Both the position numbers and the translations under genes were made by a program. The notes under the pieces are model-generated. The model had not been told where the DNA came from. It was given only the letters and a program-made list of their open reading frames with translations, and searched no databases. Below, one piece after another: positions 1 through 6,717 of a DNA stretch of 28,092 nucleotides (within the stretch, counting starts at the first letter, position 1; each line of letters begins with the position of its first letter). This stretch comes from RGIG1681 sp045657465 (GTDB taxonomy: Bacteria; Bacillota; Clostridia; Christensenellales; UBA1242): assembly GCA_045657465.1 (NCBI GenBank), contig JAZOTD010000009.1, positions 1-28,092 of the forward strand. Reading direction: 5' to 3'.

Positions 1-1083
1 GAAAAAGTCTGCGTCTTTAGGGAGGTCTTTTACGCGGACGTATTTTTCACGATCAGAGGTGTATTGCACCGTTTCGCCCAAAATCTTGCGCACGTAATCG
101 ATATTCTCGTGTAAGGCGATCGGCGCGGGAAATTCGCCGCATGGAATAACTTCTTGCCATTCTTTGCGTTCGTATTTTTGCAAAAGTTCGGCGGCTTTAT
201 GCAAATGCGCAATCTCCATATACAGGTTTTCTTCCCAGAGATTTTTCACATACGGGTCAGTTTCCGTCATATAACACGACCAATACAAATAACATTCGCA
301 ATATTCGTGCCAAAGCAACATTTCCAACCACGTGGCGTTGGCGTCCATTAACGATTCGTACTGCGTAACGTGCTCTTCTTCAACAAGCGCGATTTCTTCG
401 TACAGCCTACGCCCCATATCCGAACAAGCAAAGTTGGTAATATTCATATAATAGTTCATAGTTTGCTGCTCAGCACCTGTGATTATATGTGTTGCAAGCT
501 TTGTAAATAAATCAGTGCAAGGACTGCATATAATATTATTCACTGCATCTCTTGGGTGTCTGTGTTCTGCAATTGTTGGTCTTCCAGGCATAATTTCAGT
601 ATATTCCTTTGTTATGGTTTGTGCTGAAACACCCTGCTCCATCTCCAAAAGATTTGCATAGCGATATAAATGGTCAAAGTCTTCAAGCAAAGCAAAATTA
701 AGTGCATTTTTAACCTTTTGATCTTTCACATGCTTTGCCAATATTGCAGTAAGGTCAACTGCCAATTGTTCATATGCAATTGTCGTTTCAAGATTGCTTT
801 CATCAATAGGCTTTAAACTCGAAATCATCTTTTGTTGTTGCTGTTCATGACGCCTAACCATTGCAATTTCTCGTCTAAGTTCATTGTTTGTGCAGTGTCT
901 AGAAAATTGATGTAAAAACCAGTTTGATTCAAACTCGGTTCCATTCATTAAAATTACTCTTGTTTTCGTGTATGGTGAAGCTGTGTTTTTATCATAAGGC
1001 TTTAAATTAAGTTCTTTCCAGTTCTTATAAGTTCCATCAATTGCAATTGCATTTTCTTCTAAAAATGGGTTGATTTTTTTCAT
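1..1083 (-). CDS. Ferritin-like (putative diiron) protein, 3' end outside window
   Basis: An open frame of 361 codons runs from ATG at 1083 (AGGAG six to eight bases upstream) to base 1 without a stop, so the C terminus is missing. The protein is helix-rich and carries carboxylate/histidine motifs spaced as in ferritin-like four-helix folds: E105 in AYEQL, E134/D135/H138 in LLEDFDH, E229/E230 and E235-H238 (EEEH), E260/E263 around a Cys pair (C262, C264), and E290-H293. This supports a metal-binding ferritin-like superfamily member; I cannot name the subfamily, and a diiron oxidase, storage or stress role is inference. Oddity: bases 1-420 are about 46% GC and full of CpG, while 481-780 are about 36% GC with few CpG, although the frame stays open across the change. 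The gene could be a recombination mosaic or lie on an assembly junction. Confidence 0.72.
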   Translation of the reverse strand, partial: MKKINPFLEENAIAIDGTYKNWKELNLKPYDKNTASPYTKTRVILMNGTEFESNWFLHQFSRHCTNNELRREIAMVRRHEQQQQKMISSLKPIDESNLETTIAYEQLAVDLTAILAKHVKDQKVKNALNFALLEDFDHLYRYANLLEMEQGVSAQTITKEYTEIMPGRPTIAEHRHPRDAVNNIICSPCTDLFTKLATHIITGAEQQTMNYYMNITNFACSDMGRRLYEEIALVEEEHVTQYESLMDANATWLEMLLWHEYCECYLYWSCYMTETDPYVKNLWEENLYMEIAHLHKAAELLQKYERKEWQEVIPCGEFPAPIALHENIDYVRKILGETVQYTSDREKYVRVKDLPKDADFF

Positions 1084-1155
1084 ATATATTCTCCTTGTAT
1101 AAATCTTAACCCCAAATACAATTTCTATTCACACACCCCACAAAACAATTTATGC

Positions 1156-1183
1156 AAAAGAAAAACACCTTCTCAGGTGTTTT
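1156..1183 (-). terminator. Rho-independent terminator of the DUF308-like gene
   Basis: A nine-base perfect stem (1162-1170 with 1175-1183, loop TCTC) is followed on the minus strand by a T-rich run. It lies just past the stop of the gene ending at 1192. Confidence 0.8.
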
Positions 1184-1191
1184 GTTGTTTT

Positions 1192-1878
1192 TTATTTTTC
1201 TATTTCAGTGCTTGAGCCTTCACCTTGCGATTTTGCAACTTCTTCAGTTGATTCATCAACAGCTTTTGTTTCTTCTTGCTTAACTTCACCTTCAACCACA
1301 ACTTGTTCTTTTTCTTCCATTTGAGTTTCTGGCTTAACTGTTACATTCACCTTGTTTTTGTCTTCAACAATAAGCATTGTTAAATCATATGTTCCTTGAA
1401 CGCACAATATCGCACCAACAACAATCATCAATGTAACTTTTGATATAGCACATATTGAAAGCACAATCAATGTAATATTCGCAGCTAATAAAATGATTGA
1501 AACAACCAATAAATAAATCCAGTTTTTTATTTTTAATTCTTGCATTTTAACAGCTCTAATGATTCTCAAAAGCGAAACCACACCAATAATAATACCTATT
1601 GCAATCATAAAGAAAGCTCTTACAAAGATAATCAGCAATCCAATAAATATTGCGACAATACCTTTAAAAACAGCACTTCTTTGTTTTGAGTCTGAATCAA
1701 CCAAGCAATAAACCACCAAATTAAACGCACCATAAATAATAAGTGCAAAACATATTGCCGTTTCAAAAAAACTCAACATTGTTTCAGAAACAACACAAAA
1801 GCAAACCCCTAATGCAATGCAAACAGAAGCTATAACATATGAAACAATTCGGTTTTGTGCCAATTTTTTCAAGTCCAT
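1192..1878 (-). CDS. DUF308/HdeD-like multi-pass membrane protein
   Basis: 228 residues; ATG at 1878 preceded by AGGAGATG. About six hydrophobic helices fill residues 14-168 in closely spaced pairs, with conserved-looking small/Gly segments (for example GIIIGVVSLLRIIRAV), the general architecture of the DUF308/HdeD family. Residues ~175-228 form a hydrophilic tail dominated by Glu, Lys, Thr and Ser, probably disordered and cytoplasmic. HdeD-type proteins are linked to acid or general stress in other bacteria, but no function can be assigned from sequence here. The gene is probably monocistronic, with a terminator after it and the SDR terminator upstream. Family assignment rests on length and helix layout only. 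Confidence 0.6.
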   Translation of the reverse strand: MDLKKLAQNRIVSYVIASVCIALGVCFCVVSETMLSFFETAICFALIIYGAFNLVVYCLVDSDSKQRSAVFKGIVAIFIGLLIIFVRAFFMIAIGIIIGVVSLLRIIRAVKMQELKIKNWIYLLVVSIILLAANITLIVLSICAISKVTLMIVVGAILCVQGTYDLTMLIVEDKNKVNVTVKPETQMEEKEQVVVEGEVKQEETKAVDESTEEVAKSQGEGSSTEIEK

Positions 1879-1951
1879 AAAACATCTCCTATTTCAATTA
1901 TATATCATAACAGCGAAAATTCAAAATAAAAAGCCAATTTTTTTGCAAAAC

Positions 1952-1977
1952 AAAAAGAGCCACAATCGGCTCTTTTT
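1952..1977 (-). terminator. Terminator of the SDR gene
   Basis: Ten-base perfect stem (1952-1961 with 1968-1977, six-base loop) ending in five T on either strand. It sits 8 bases past the stop at 1985 and would stop the nfnA-nfnB-SDR transcript. Confidence 0.8.
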
Positions 1978-1984
1978 TATTATT

Positions 1985-2728
1985 TTATGCTCTAGCACAA
2001 CCGTCAACAGATAAAATTTCGCCAGTAACATAACTTGCGTTATCACTAGCAAGATACAAAAACGCATTTGCAACATCTTCTGGAGTTCCAATTCTACCAA
2101 GAGGAATTGTCTTTTTGATGCCTTCTCTCATTTCTTCTGGAAGATTTGCAACCATATCAGTATCTGTAACACCAGGAGCAACTGCATTAACACGGATCTT
2201 ATCACAAGCGAGCTCTCTTGCCAATGATTTTGTAAGTCCGTTAACGGCAAATTTTGATGTTGGATAAGCACATCCAGCAGGTTGACCATAAATAGATACC
2301 ATTGATGAAGTGTTAATGATAACACCGCCACCATTTGCCTTCATAATTGGAGCGACTGCACGAATTCCATAGAACACAGAATTAACATTGAGCATAATCA
2401 CCTTATCAAATTCAGCCGGCTCGTAGTTATAAATACTCTCTCTAGCAGAAACACCAGCATTGTTAACCAAAATATCAACCTTTCCATATTTTTTTGCAAC
2501 TGCATTAACTGCAGCTTCAACAGCCTTATAGTCTGCAAGATTTGGCCACATACCATCAACTTTATATTTTTTGTTAATACTCTTTAGCTCAGCAAGTGCC
2601 TTATTCACAGACTCTTCTCTTGAGCCCCAAAGCACAACACTTGCGCCGTTGTCAAGATAACTCTTAACGATAGCAAGCCCAATTCCACGAGTTCCACCGG
2701 TTACGATAGCAACTTTTCCTTTTAACAT
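1985..2728 (-). CDS. SDR family oxidoreductase, FabG-like (3-oxoacyl-ACP reductase type)
   Basis: 247 residues, the usual length for classical SDRs; ATG at 2728 with AAGGAGA upstream. Visible motifs: Rossmann TGGTRGIG at residues 10-17, NNAG 89-92, catalytic Asn in LNVNS (N114), and the Ser-Tyr-Lys triad S142, Y155, K159. The C terminus (YVTGEILSVDGC) is typical of FabG-like enzymes. NAD(P)H-dependent reduction of a 3-oxoacyl thioester or a small ketone/alcohol is the expected chemistry. It is not inside a fatty-acid gene cluster, so it may act on another substrate. It follows nfnB with a 72-base AT-rich gap holding no hairpin, so it may be co-transcribed with nfnAB, which makes NADPH. Confidence 0.85.
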   Translation of the reverse strand: MLKGKVAIVTGGTRGIGLAIVKSYLDNGASVVLWGSREESVNKALAELKSINKKYKVDGMWPNLADYKAVEAAVNAVAKKYGKVDILVNNAGVSARESIYNYEPAEFDKVIMLNVNSVFYGIRAVAPIMKANGGGVIINTSSMVSIYGQPAGCAYPTSKFAVNGLTKSLARELACDKIRVNAVAPGVTDTDMVANLPEEMREGIKKTIPLGRIGTPEDVANAFLYLASDNASYVTGEILSVDGCARA

Positions 2729-2800
2729 AAAAGTCTCCTTTTTTACATTAATTCTATATTTTTTGTTATTTTTTATATATTTTTTAACATTTTATTCTTA

Positions 2801-4234
2801 TTATTTGCGTTTTTTGTTTTGCAAGAATTCATCAATTGCTTGACCAGCAACCTTTCCTGCACCCATTGCTGAAATAACAGTTGCAGCACCTGTAACAGCG
2901 TCACCACCAGCATAAACCCCAGTTTTTGAAGTTGCACCAGTGTTTTCTTCAACAATAATTCCACCATGCTTGTTAACTTCCAAGCCCTTTGTTGTTGCTT
3001 TGATGAGTGGGTTTGGAGAAGTTCCAATAGACATAATAACCGTGTCAACATCCAAAACGAACTCACTGCCCTTAACTTCAATAGGTCTTCTTCTGCCTTG
3101 TTCATCAGGCTCACCAAGTTCCATTTTGATACATTTGATGCCACAAACAATACCATTTTTAGGGTCACGTCTGTCATCTTTATTCATATAACCAAGCACT
3201 TCAACTGGATTGTTCAAAAGTCTAAAATCAATACCTTCTTCAATAGCATGTTCAACTTCTTCTTTTCTTGCAGGAAGTTCTTCCATTGAACGACGATAAA
3301 TAATATAAACTTTTTCTGCACCAAGTCTAAGAGCGGTTCTAGCAGCGTCCATAGCAACGTTTCCGCCACCAACAACTGCAACCTTTCCACCTTTCATAAT
3401 TGGAGTAGTTGGACATTTTTCATAAGACTTCATCAAATTGCTTCTGGTTAAAAATTCATTTGCTGAATAAACACCATTAAGTTGTTCACCAGGAATACCC
3501 ATAAATCTAGGAAGTCCCGCACCAGAACCAACAAACACCGCTTCATAGCCCATTTCAAAAAGCTCATCAATTGTGATTGTTTTGCCAATAACAATGTTAG
3601 TTTCAACCTTAACGCCCATAGCCTTCAAGTTGTCAACTTCTTTTTGAACAATCTTCTTTGGAAGTCTAAATTCAGGAATACCATAAACAAGCACACCGCC
3701 TGCTTTGTGAAGTGCTTCATAAATGGTTACGTCATAACCTTTTTTTGCAAGGTCACCAGCGCATGTAAGCCCTGATGGACCAGAACCAACAATCGCAACC
3801 TTGATTCCGTTGCTCTTTGCACATTTTGTTGGTTTTGCTGAATGAGCATTGTGCCAGTCAGCAACAAATCTTTCAAGTCTGCCAATACCAACAGGTTCGC
3901 CTTTAAGCCCCCTAACACACTTTGCTTCGCATTGTGTTTCTTGTGGACAAACTCTTCCGCAAACAGCAGGAAGACTTGATGTTTGAGATATAATTTGATA
4001 AGCTCCTTCAAAATCTCCTTCTTTTATCTTCGCAATAAATTCAGGAATATGAATTTTAACTGGACAACCGCTAACGCAAGGCATATGCACACAGTTTAAA
4101 CATCTCTTTGCTTCATCAATTGCAATTGCCTCTTCATAACCAAGAGCAACTTCATCAAAATTGTGAGCTCTCTTTTTTGGGTCTTGAACAGGCATTTCAT
4201 TTTTTGTTAATGACATATTAGGAATTTGAGGCAT
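2801..4234 (-). CDS. nfnB: NfnB: NADPH-binding subunit of NADH-dependent ferredoxin:NADP+ oxidoreductase (GltD-like)
   Basis: 477 residues. The N terminus has two Fe-S cysteine sets (C45, C48, C53, C57 and C92, C96, C102, C106), then an FAD Rossmann motif VGSGPSGL (~149-156) and an NADPH-binding segment with VGGGNVAMDAART, ending in the GGDAVTGAATVISAMGAGK FAD signature. This is the glutamate-synthase small-subunit fold shared by GltD, NfnB and SudA. It is preferred as NfnB because the gene immediately upstream encodes an NfnA-like flavoprotein (2-base gap) and no GltB large subunit is present. Known role of the pair: cytoplasmic, flavin-based electron bifurcation linking NADPH to NADH and reduced ferredoxin. 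The alternative is a sulfide-dehydrogenase-like SudAB. Confidence 0.88.
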   Translation of the reverse strand: MPQIPNMSLTKNEMPVQDPKKRAHNFDEVALGYEEAIAIDEAKRCLNCVHMPCVSGCPVKIHIPEFIAKIKEGDFEGAYQIISQTSSLPAVCGRVCPQETQCEAKCVRGLKGEPVGIGRLERFVADWHNAHSAKPTKCAKSNGIKVAIVGSGPSGLTCAGDLAKKGYDVTIYEALHKAGGVLVYGIPEFRLPKKIVQKEVDNLKAMGVKVETNIVIGKTITIDELFEMGYEAVFVGSGAGLPRFMGIPGEQLNGVYSANEFLTRSNLMKSYEKCPTTPIMKGGKVAVVGGGNVAMDAARTALRLGAEKVYIIYRRSMEELPARKEEVEHAIEEGIDFRLLNNPVEVLGYMNKDDRRDPKNGIVCGIKCIKMELGEPDEQGRRRPIEVKGSEFVLDVDTVIMSIGTSPNPLIKATTKGLEVNKHGGIIVEENTGATSKTGVYAGGDAVTGAATVISAMGAGKVAGQAIDEFLQNKKRK

Positions 4235-4236
4235 AA

Positions 4237-5079
4237 TTATTTAACCTCCTTTTTAAATAAATTGCAGGTTTCTTCATGAGCGTGTCTTTCGAAGTCACGA
4301 TACATTCCACCTCTCCACATCGCTTCATCAAAATCAACCAAATAACCATCAAAATCAGGCCCGTCAACACATGCAAACTTGGTTTCTCCACCAACGGTGA
4401 GTCTGCAACCACCACACATGCCAGTTCCATCAATCATGATAGGGTTCATTGAAACTGTGCAAGGAATATTATATTTCTTTGCGGTTTCAACAACAAATTT
4501 CATCATCACGAGTGGTCCAATAGCAATGATTTTGTCAAACTTTTTGCCAGTCGACAAAATTTGTTCAAGTGGAACGCACACATTACCTTGATTGCCATAA
4601 CTTCCATCGTCAGTCATAAGCACAAAGTCGTTTGAGCATTTTCTAAACTCATCTTCTAAAATCACAAGGTCTTTATTTCTAAAACCAACAATGTTTGTAA
4701 CTTTTGTTTTTTGACCAAACAACTTTTGAGCTATAGGGAGTGCAATCGCGCAGCCAACACCACCACCAACAACACAAACTTCTTTCAAACCTTCAGTTTC
4801 TGTTGCAACACCAAGTGGACCAACAAAGTCTTGAATAAATTCTCCTTCATTTTTGTGACCCAAAAGTTCAGTCGTTGCACCAACAATTTGGAATATGATT
4901 TTCACGGTTCCTTTTTTTCTATCAAAGCCAGCCACAGTTAGCGGAATTCTTTCACCAGCATCATCAACTCTTAAAATAATAAATTGACCAGCATCCGCTT
5001 TTTTTGCAACAAATGGCGCTTCAATATCCATTTCGCAGACTGTTGGATTTAAATATTTTTTCTTAACAATCTTAAACAT
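4237..5079 (-). CDS. nfnA: NfnA: FAD/[2Fe-2S] NADH-binding subunit of the bifurcating transhydrogenase
   Basis: 280 residues, the usual length of NfnA/SudB; ATG at 5079 with AAGGAGC upstream. It has a ferredoxin-reductase-type FAD barrel (RIPLTVAGF, residues ~44-52), an NAD-binding domain beginning VCVVGGGVGCAIALPIA (~101-117), and a C-terminal [2Fe-2S] site with D217, C222, C225 and C237. Three cysteines plus an aspartate is the ligand set reported for NfnA. First gene of the nfnA-nfnB pair, divergent from the CoaE-like gene. Cytoplasmic. A PyrK/dihydroorotate-dehydrogenase electron-transfer subunit has the same fold, but the pairing with a GltD-like partner argues for NfnA. Confidence 0.88.
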   Translation of the reverse strand: MFKIVKKKYLNPTVCEMDIEAPFVAKKADAGQFIILRVDDAGERIPLTVAGFDRKKGTVKIIFQIVGATTELLGHKNEGEFIQDFVGPLGVATETEGLKEVCVVGGGVGCAIALPIAQKLFGQKTKVTNIVGFRNKDLVILEDEFRKCSNDFVLMTDDGSYGNQGNVCVPLEQILSTGKKFDKIIAIGPLVMMKFVVETAKKYNIPCTVSMNPIMIDGTGMCGGCRLTVGGETKFACVDGPDFDGYLVDFDEAMWRGGMYRDFERHAHEETCNLFKKEVK

Positions 5080-5117
5080 AACAAAGCTCCTTTTATTTGT
5101 TAATTTTATCCTATCAC

Positions 5118-5159
5118 AATTAAATTATTTTTCAAAATAAATTATTTAATAATTTAATT
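5118..5159. repeat. Long AT-only inverted repeat in the nfnA/coaE divergent region
   Basis: Twelve-base perfect inverted arms (AATTAAATTATT at 5118-5129, its complement at 5148-5159) with an 18-base spacer, midway between two divergent genes. It could be a regulator site or simply an AT-rich divergent promoter region. Confidence 0.45.
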
Positions 5160-5180
5160 TTAGTATTTTATGCACTAAAA

Positions 5181-5209
5181 TTAGACAACCACACAAAGCC
5201 TGTGATAAA
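5181..5209 (+). promoter_or_regulatory. Promoter of the CoaE-like gene
   Basis: TTAGAC, 17-base spacer, GATAAA, with a TG one base ahead of the -10 (extended -10). The expected start is near 5216, giving a very short leader that still holds the AGGAG at 5218-5222. Confidence 0.5.
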
Positions 5210-5228
5210 ATCTATCTAGGAGAACAGT

Positions 5229-5801
5229 ATGAAAACAATCGTCATTAGCGGAAAGAGTGGTTCAGGAAAATCATATATCGCAAACTTGCTTGCAAAAAAA
5301 CTAAACTGCAAGGTTTTTGACCTTGACCAAATTTCTCATCAAACACTAACTCTTGAAAATGTCAAAGACTTTGTTAGACGCACTTTTTCAACAGAGGTTT
5401 TTGAAAACAACACCATTATCACAAAAAAACTTGGCAAACTTGCTTTTTTTGAACCAGAAAAACTCAAAGAATTAAATGACCTTTGCCATGAAGAAATGGT
5501 TAAAATCATTGACAAAAAATTAACCGAACTTGATGACGAATATGTCATTTTAGACTATTTGCTCTTGCCAAAAATGAAATATTTTAAAACCGCATTTTTT
5601 AAAATCTTGGTTAAGACAGACGATGAAGTTAGAAAAACCAGAATTTTATCTCGTGACAACATCACAAGCGAATATTTTGACGCAAGAGAATCAAACTCAA
5701 TAACTTTTAGTGACAACGACTTCGACTTTGTTGCTGACGGCTCATCAAATGTTGATATTGAAAAACTCGCAAAACAAATTATCAAAAAATCGCAAAAATA
5801 A
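5229..5801 (+). CDS. coaE: Dephospho-CoA kinase-like P-loop kinase
   Basis: 190 residues, close to CoaE length; ATG at 5229 after CTAGGAGAA. The P-loop GKSGSGKS (residues 8-15) is followed by DLDQISHQ (31-38), matching the DADxI region of CoaE, then LGKLAFFEPEKLKELNDLCHE (~69-88), matching the LGxxVF...L...xHP segment, and an Arg-rich lid (RKTRILSRDN). CoaE adds the 3'-phosphate to dephospho-CoA in the last cytoplasmic step of CoA synthesis. The His-Pro of the canonical motif is His-Glu here and the sequence is divergent, so a related nucleoside kinase cannot be ruled out. Own promoter; followed after 71 bases by another promoter. Confidence 0.75.
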   Translation: MKTIVISGKSGSGKSYIANLLAKKLNCKVFDLDQISHQTLTLENVKDFVRRTFSTEVFENNTIITKKLGKLAFFEPEKLKELNDLCHEEMVKIIDKKLTELDDEYVILDYLLLPKMKYFKTAFFKILVKTDDEVRKTRILSRDNITSEYFDARESNSITFSDNDFDFVADGSSNVDIEKLAKQIIKKSQK

Positions 5802-5822
5802 GAAAAAATATTAAAAAATATA

Positions 5823-5851
5823 TTTAAATTCTTAAATAAATATGCTAAAAT
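5823..5851 (+). promoter_or_regulatory. Promoter of the second SDR gene
   Basis: TTTAAA, 17-base spacer, TAAAAT, preceded by TGC (extended -10). AAGGAG follows at 5861-5866 and the ATG at 5873. Confidence 0.55.
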
Positions 5852-5872
5852 GCATTTCGTAAGGAGAAATTT

Positions 5873-6607
5873 ATGCTTAGAAAAACCGCTATTGTCACAG
5901 GCGCATTTGGAGATATTGGCAAAGCCACAGCTGAAAAATTTGCTCAAAACGGCTACAACCTTGCCCTAACCTATCTCAATTCGTTTGATGCTGAATTTAT
6001 TTCAAAATTAAAAACTTATGGCATTGAAGTTTTTGCAATGCATTGTGACCAAAACAGTGAAAGTGAAATCGTCAATTTCGTCAACTGTGCATTCAAAGAA
6101 TTTGAATATATAACAGCCTTTGTAGCTTGTGCAGGCAAGGCTGAACCAACCGAAATGTTAATTGACAAATCGACTGAACTTATTGACAGCATCATTCAAA
6201 CAAACCTTCGTGGCACAATCTTGTTTAACAAAGAAGTTATTAAACATTTCATGAATCAAAAACATGGCACTGTTGTCAATGTTTCGTCAATTTATGGCAT
6301 CTCTGGCGGAAGTCTTGAATCTGTTTACTCTGCATGTAAGGCAGGCATTATTGGTTTCACAAAATCTCTTGCTGTTGAGTGTGCACCATTCGTGAGAGTG
6401 AATGCAATTGCACCAGGTTGTATTGAAACAAAAATGACAAGCAACCTTTCAACAGTAGACAAACAATGTGTGGTTGACAGCACCCCACTCGACAGACTTG
6501 GAACCCCTGCAGATGTTGCAGATGCAATCTATTTTCTTGCAAGTGACGACAGCAAATTCATCACTGGCGAAGTGCTTTCAGTGACCGGTGGCGTCGTAAG
6601 ATATTAA
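5873..6607 (+). CDS. SDR family oxidoreductase, FabG-like, with altered NNAG motif
   Basis: 244 residues; AAGGAG seven bases ahead of ATG. Cofactor motif TGAFGDIG at residues 9-16, catalytic N111 (QTNLRG), S139, Y152, K156, and a FabG-like end (FITGEVLSVTGG). The usual NNAG is ACAG at 85-88, so both Asn residues that normally support the central sheet are replaced. Expected to be an NAD(P)H-dependent reductase or dehydrogenase in the cytoplasm; substrate unknown. It has its own promoter and shares a bidirectional terminator with the lipoprotein gene beyond. It is a diverged paralogue of the SDR at 1985-2728, with nfnAB and the CoaE-like gene between them. Confidence 0.82.
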   Translation: MLRKTAIVTGAFGDIGKATAEKFAQNGYNLALTYLNSFDAEFISKLKTYGIEVFAMHCDQNSESEIVNFVNCAFKEFEYITAFVACAGKAEPTEMLIDKSTELIDSIIQTNLRGTILFNKEVIKHFMNQKHGTVVNVSSIYGISGGSLESVYSACKAGIIGFTKSLAVECAPFVRVNAIAPGCIETKMTSNLSTVDKQCVVDSTPLDRLGTPADVADAIYFLASDDSKFITGEVLSVTGGVVRY

Positions 6608-6683
6608 TCAACTTTTTCAAAGTTAAATTGTAAAAAAATAAAACACAATTAAATTTCTTTGCATTTTAAGAAAAAATTAAAAT

Positions 6684-6714
6684 AAAAAAGAGTTCGAATT
6701 TCGAACTCTTTTTT
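6684..6714. terminator. Bidirectional terminator between convergent genes
   Basis: Long near-perfect palindrome (AAAAAAGAGTTCGA against TCGAACTCTTTTTT), T-ended on both strands. It serves the SDR gene (plus) and the lipoprotein gene (minus), whose stop lies at 6718. Confidence 0.88.
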
Positions 6715-6717
6715 GCT

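Noticed and set aside
30..212. Short minus-strand ORF at the left edge
   Set aside because: It lies in another frame inside the 361-codon ferritin-like frame, which has a proper start and coherent motifs.
2773..3177. 134-codon ORF on the same strand as nfnB in another frame
   Set aside because: Lies almost wholly inside nfnB, has no ribosome site, and is a Leu/Gln-rich shadow translation.
5098..5104. TTGTTAA half-site like a Rex box upstream of nfnA
   Set aside because: The matching TTAACAA half is absent at the required four-base spacing.
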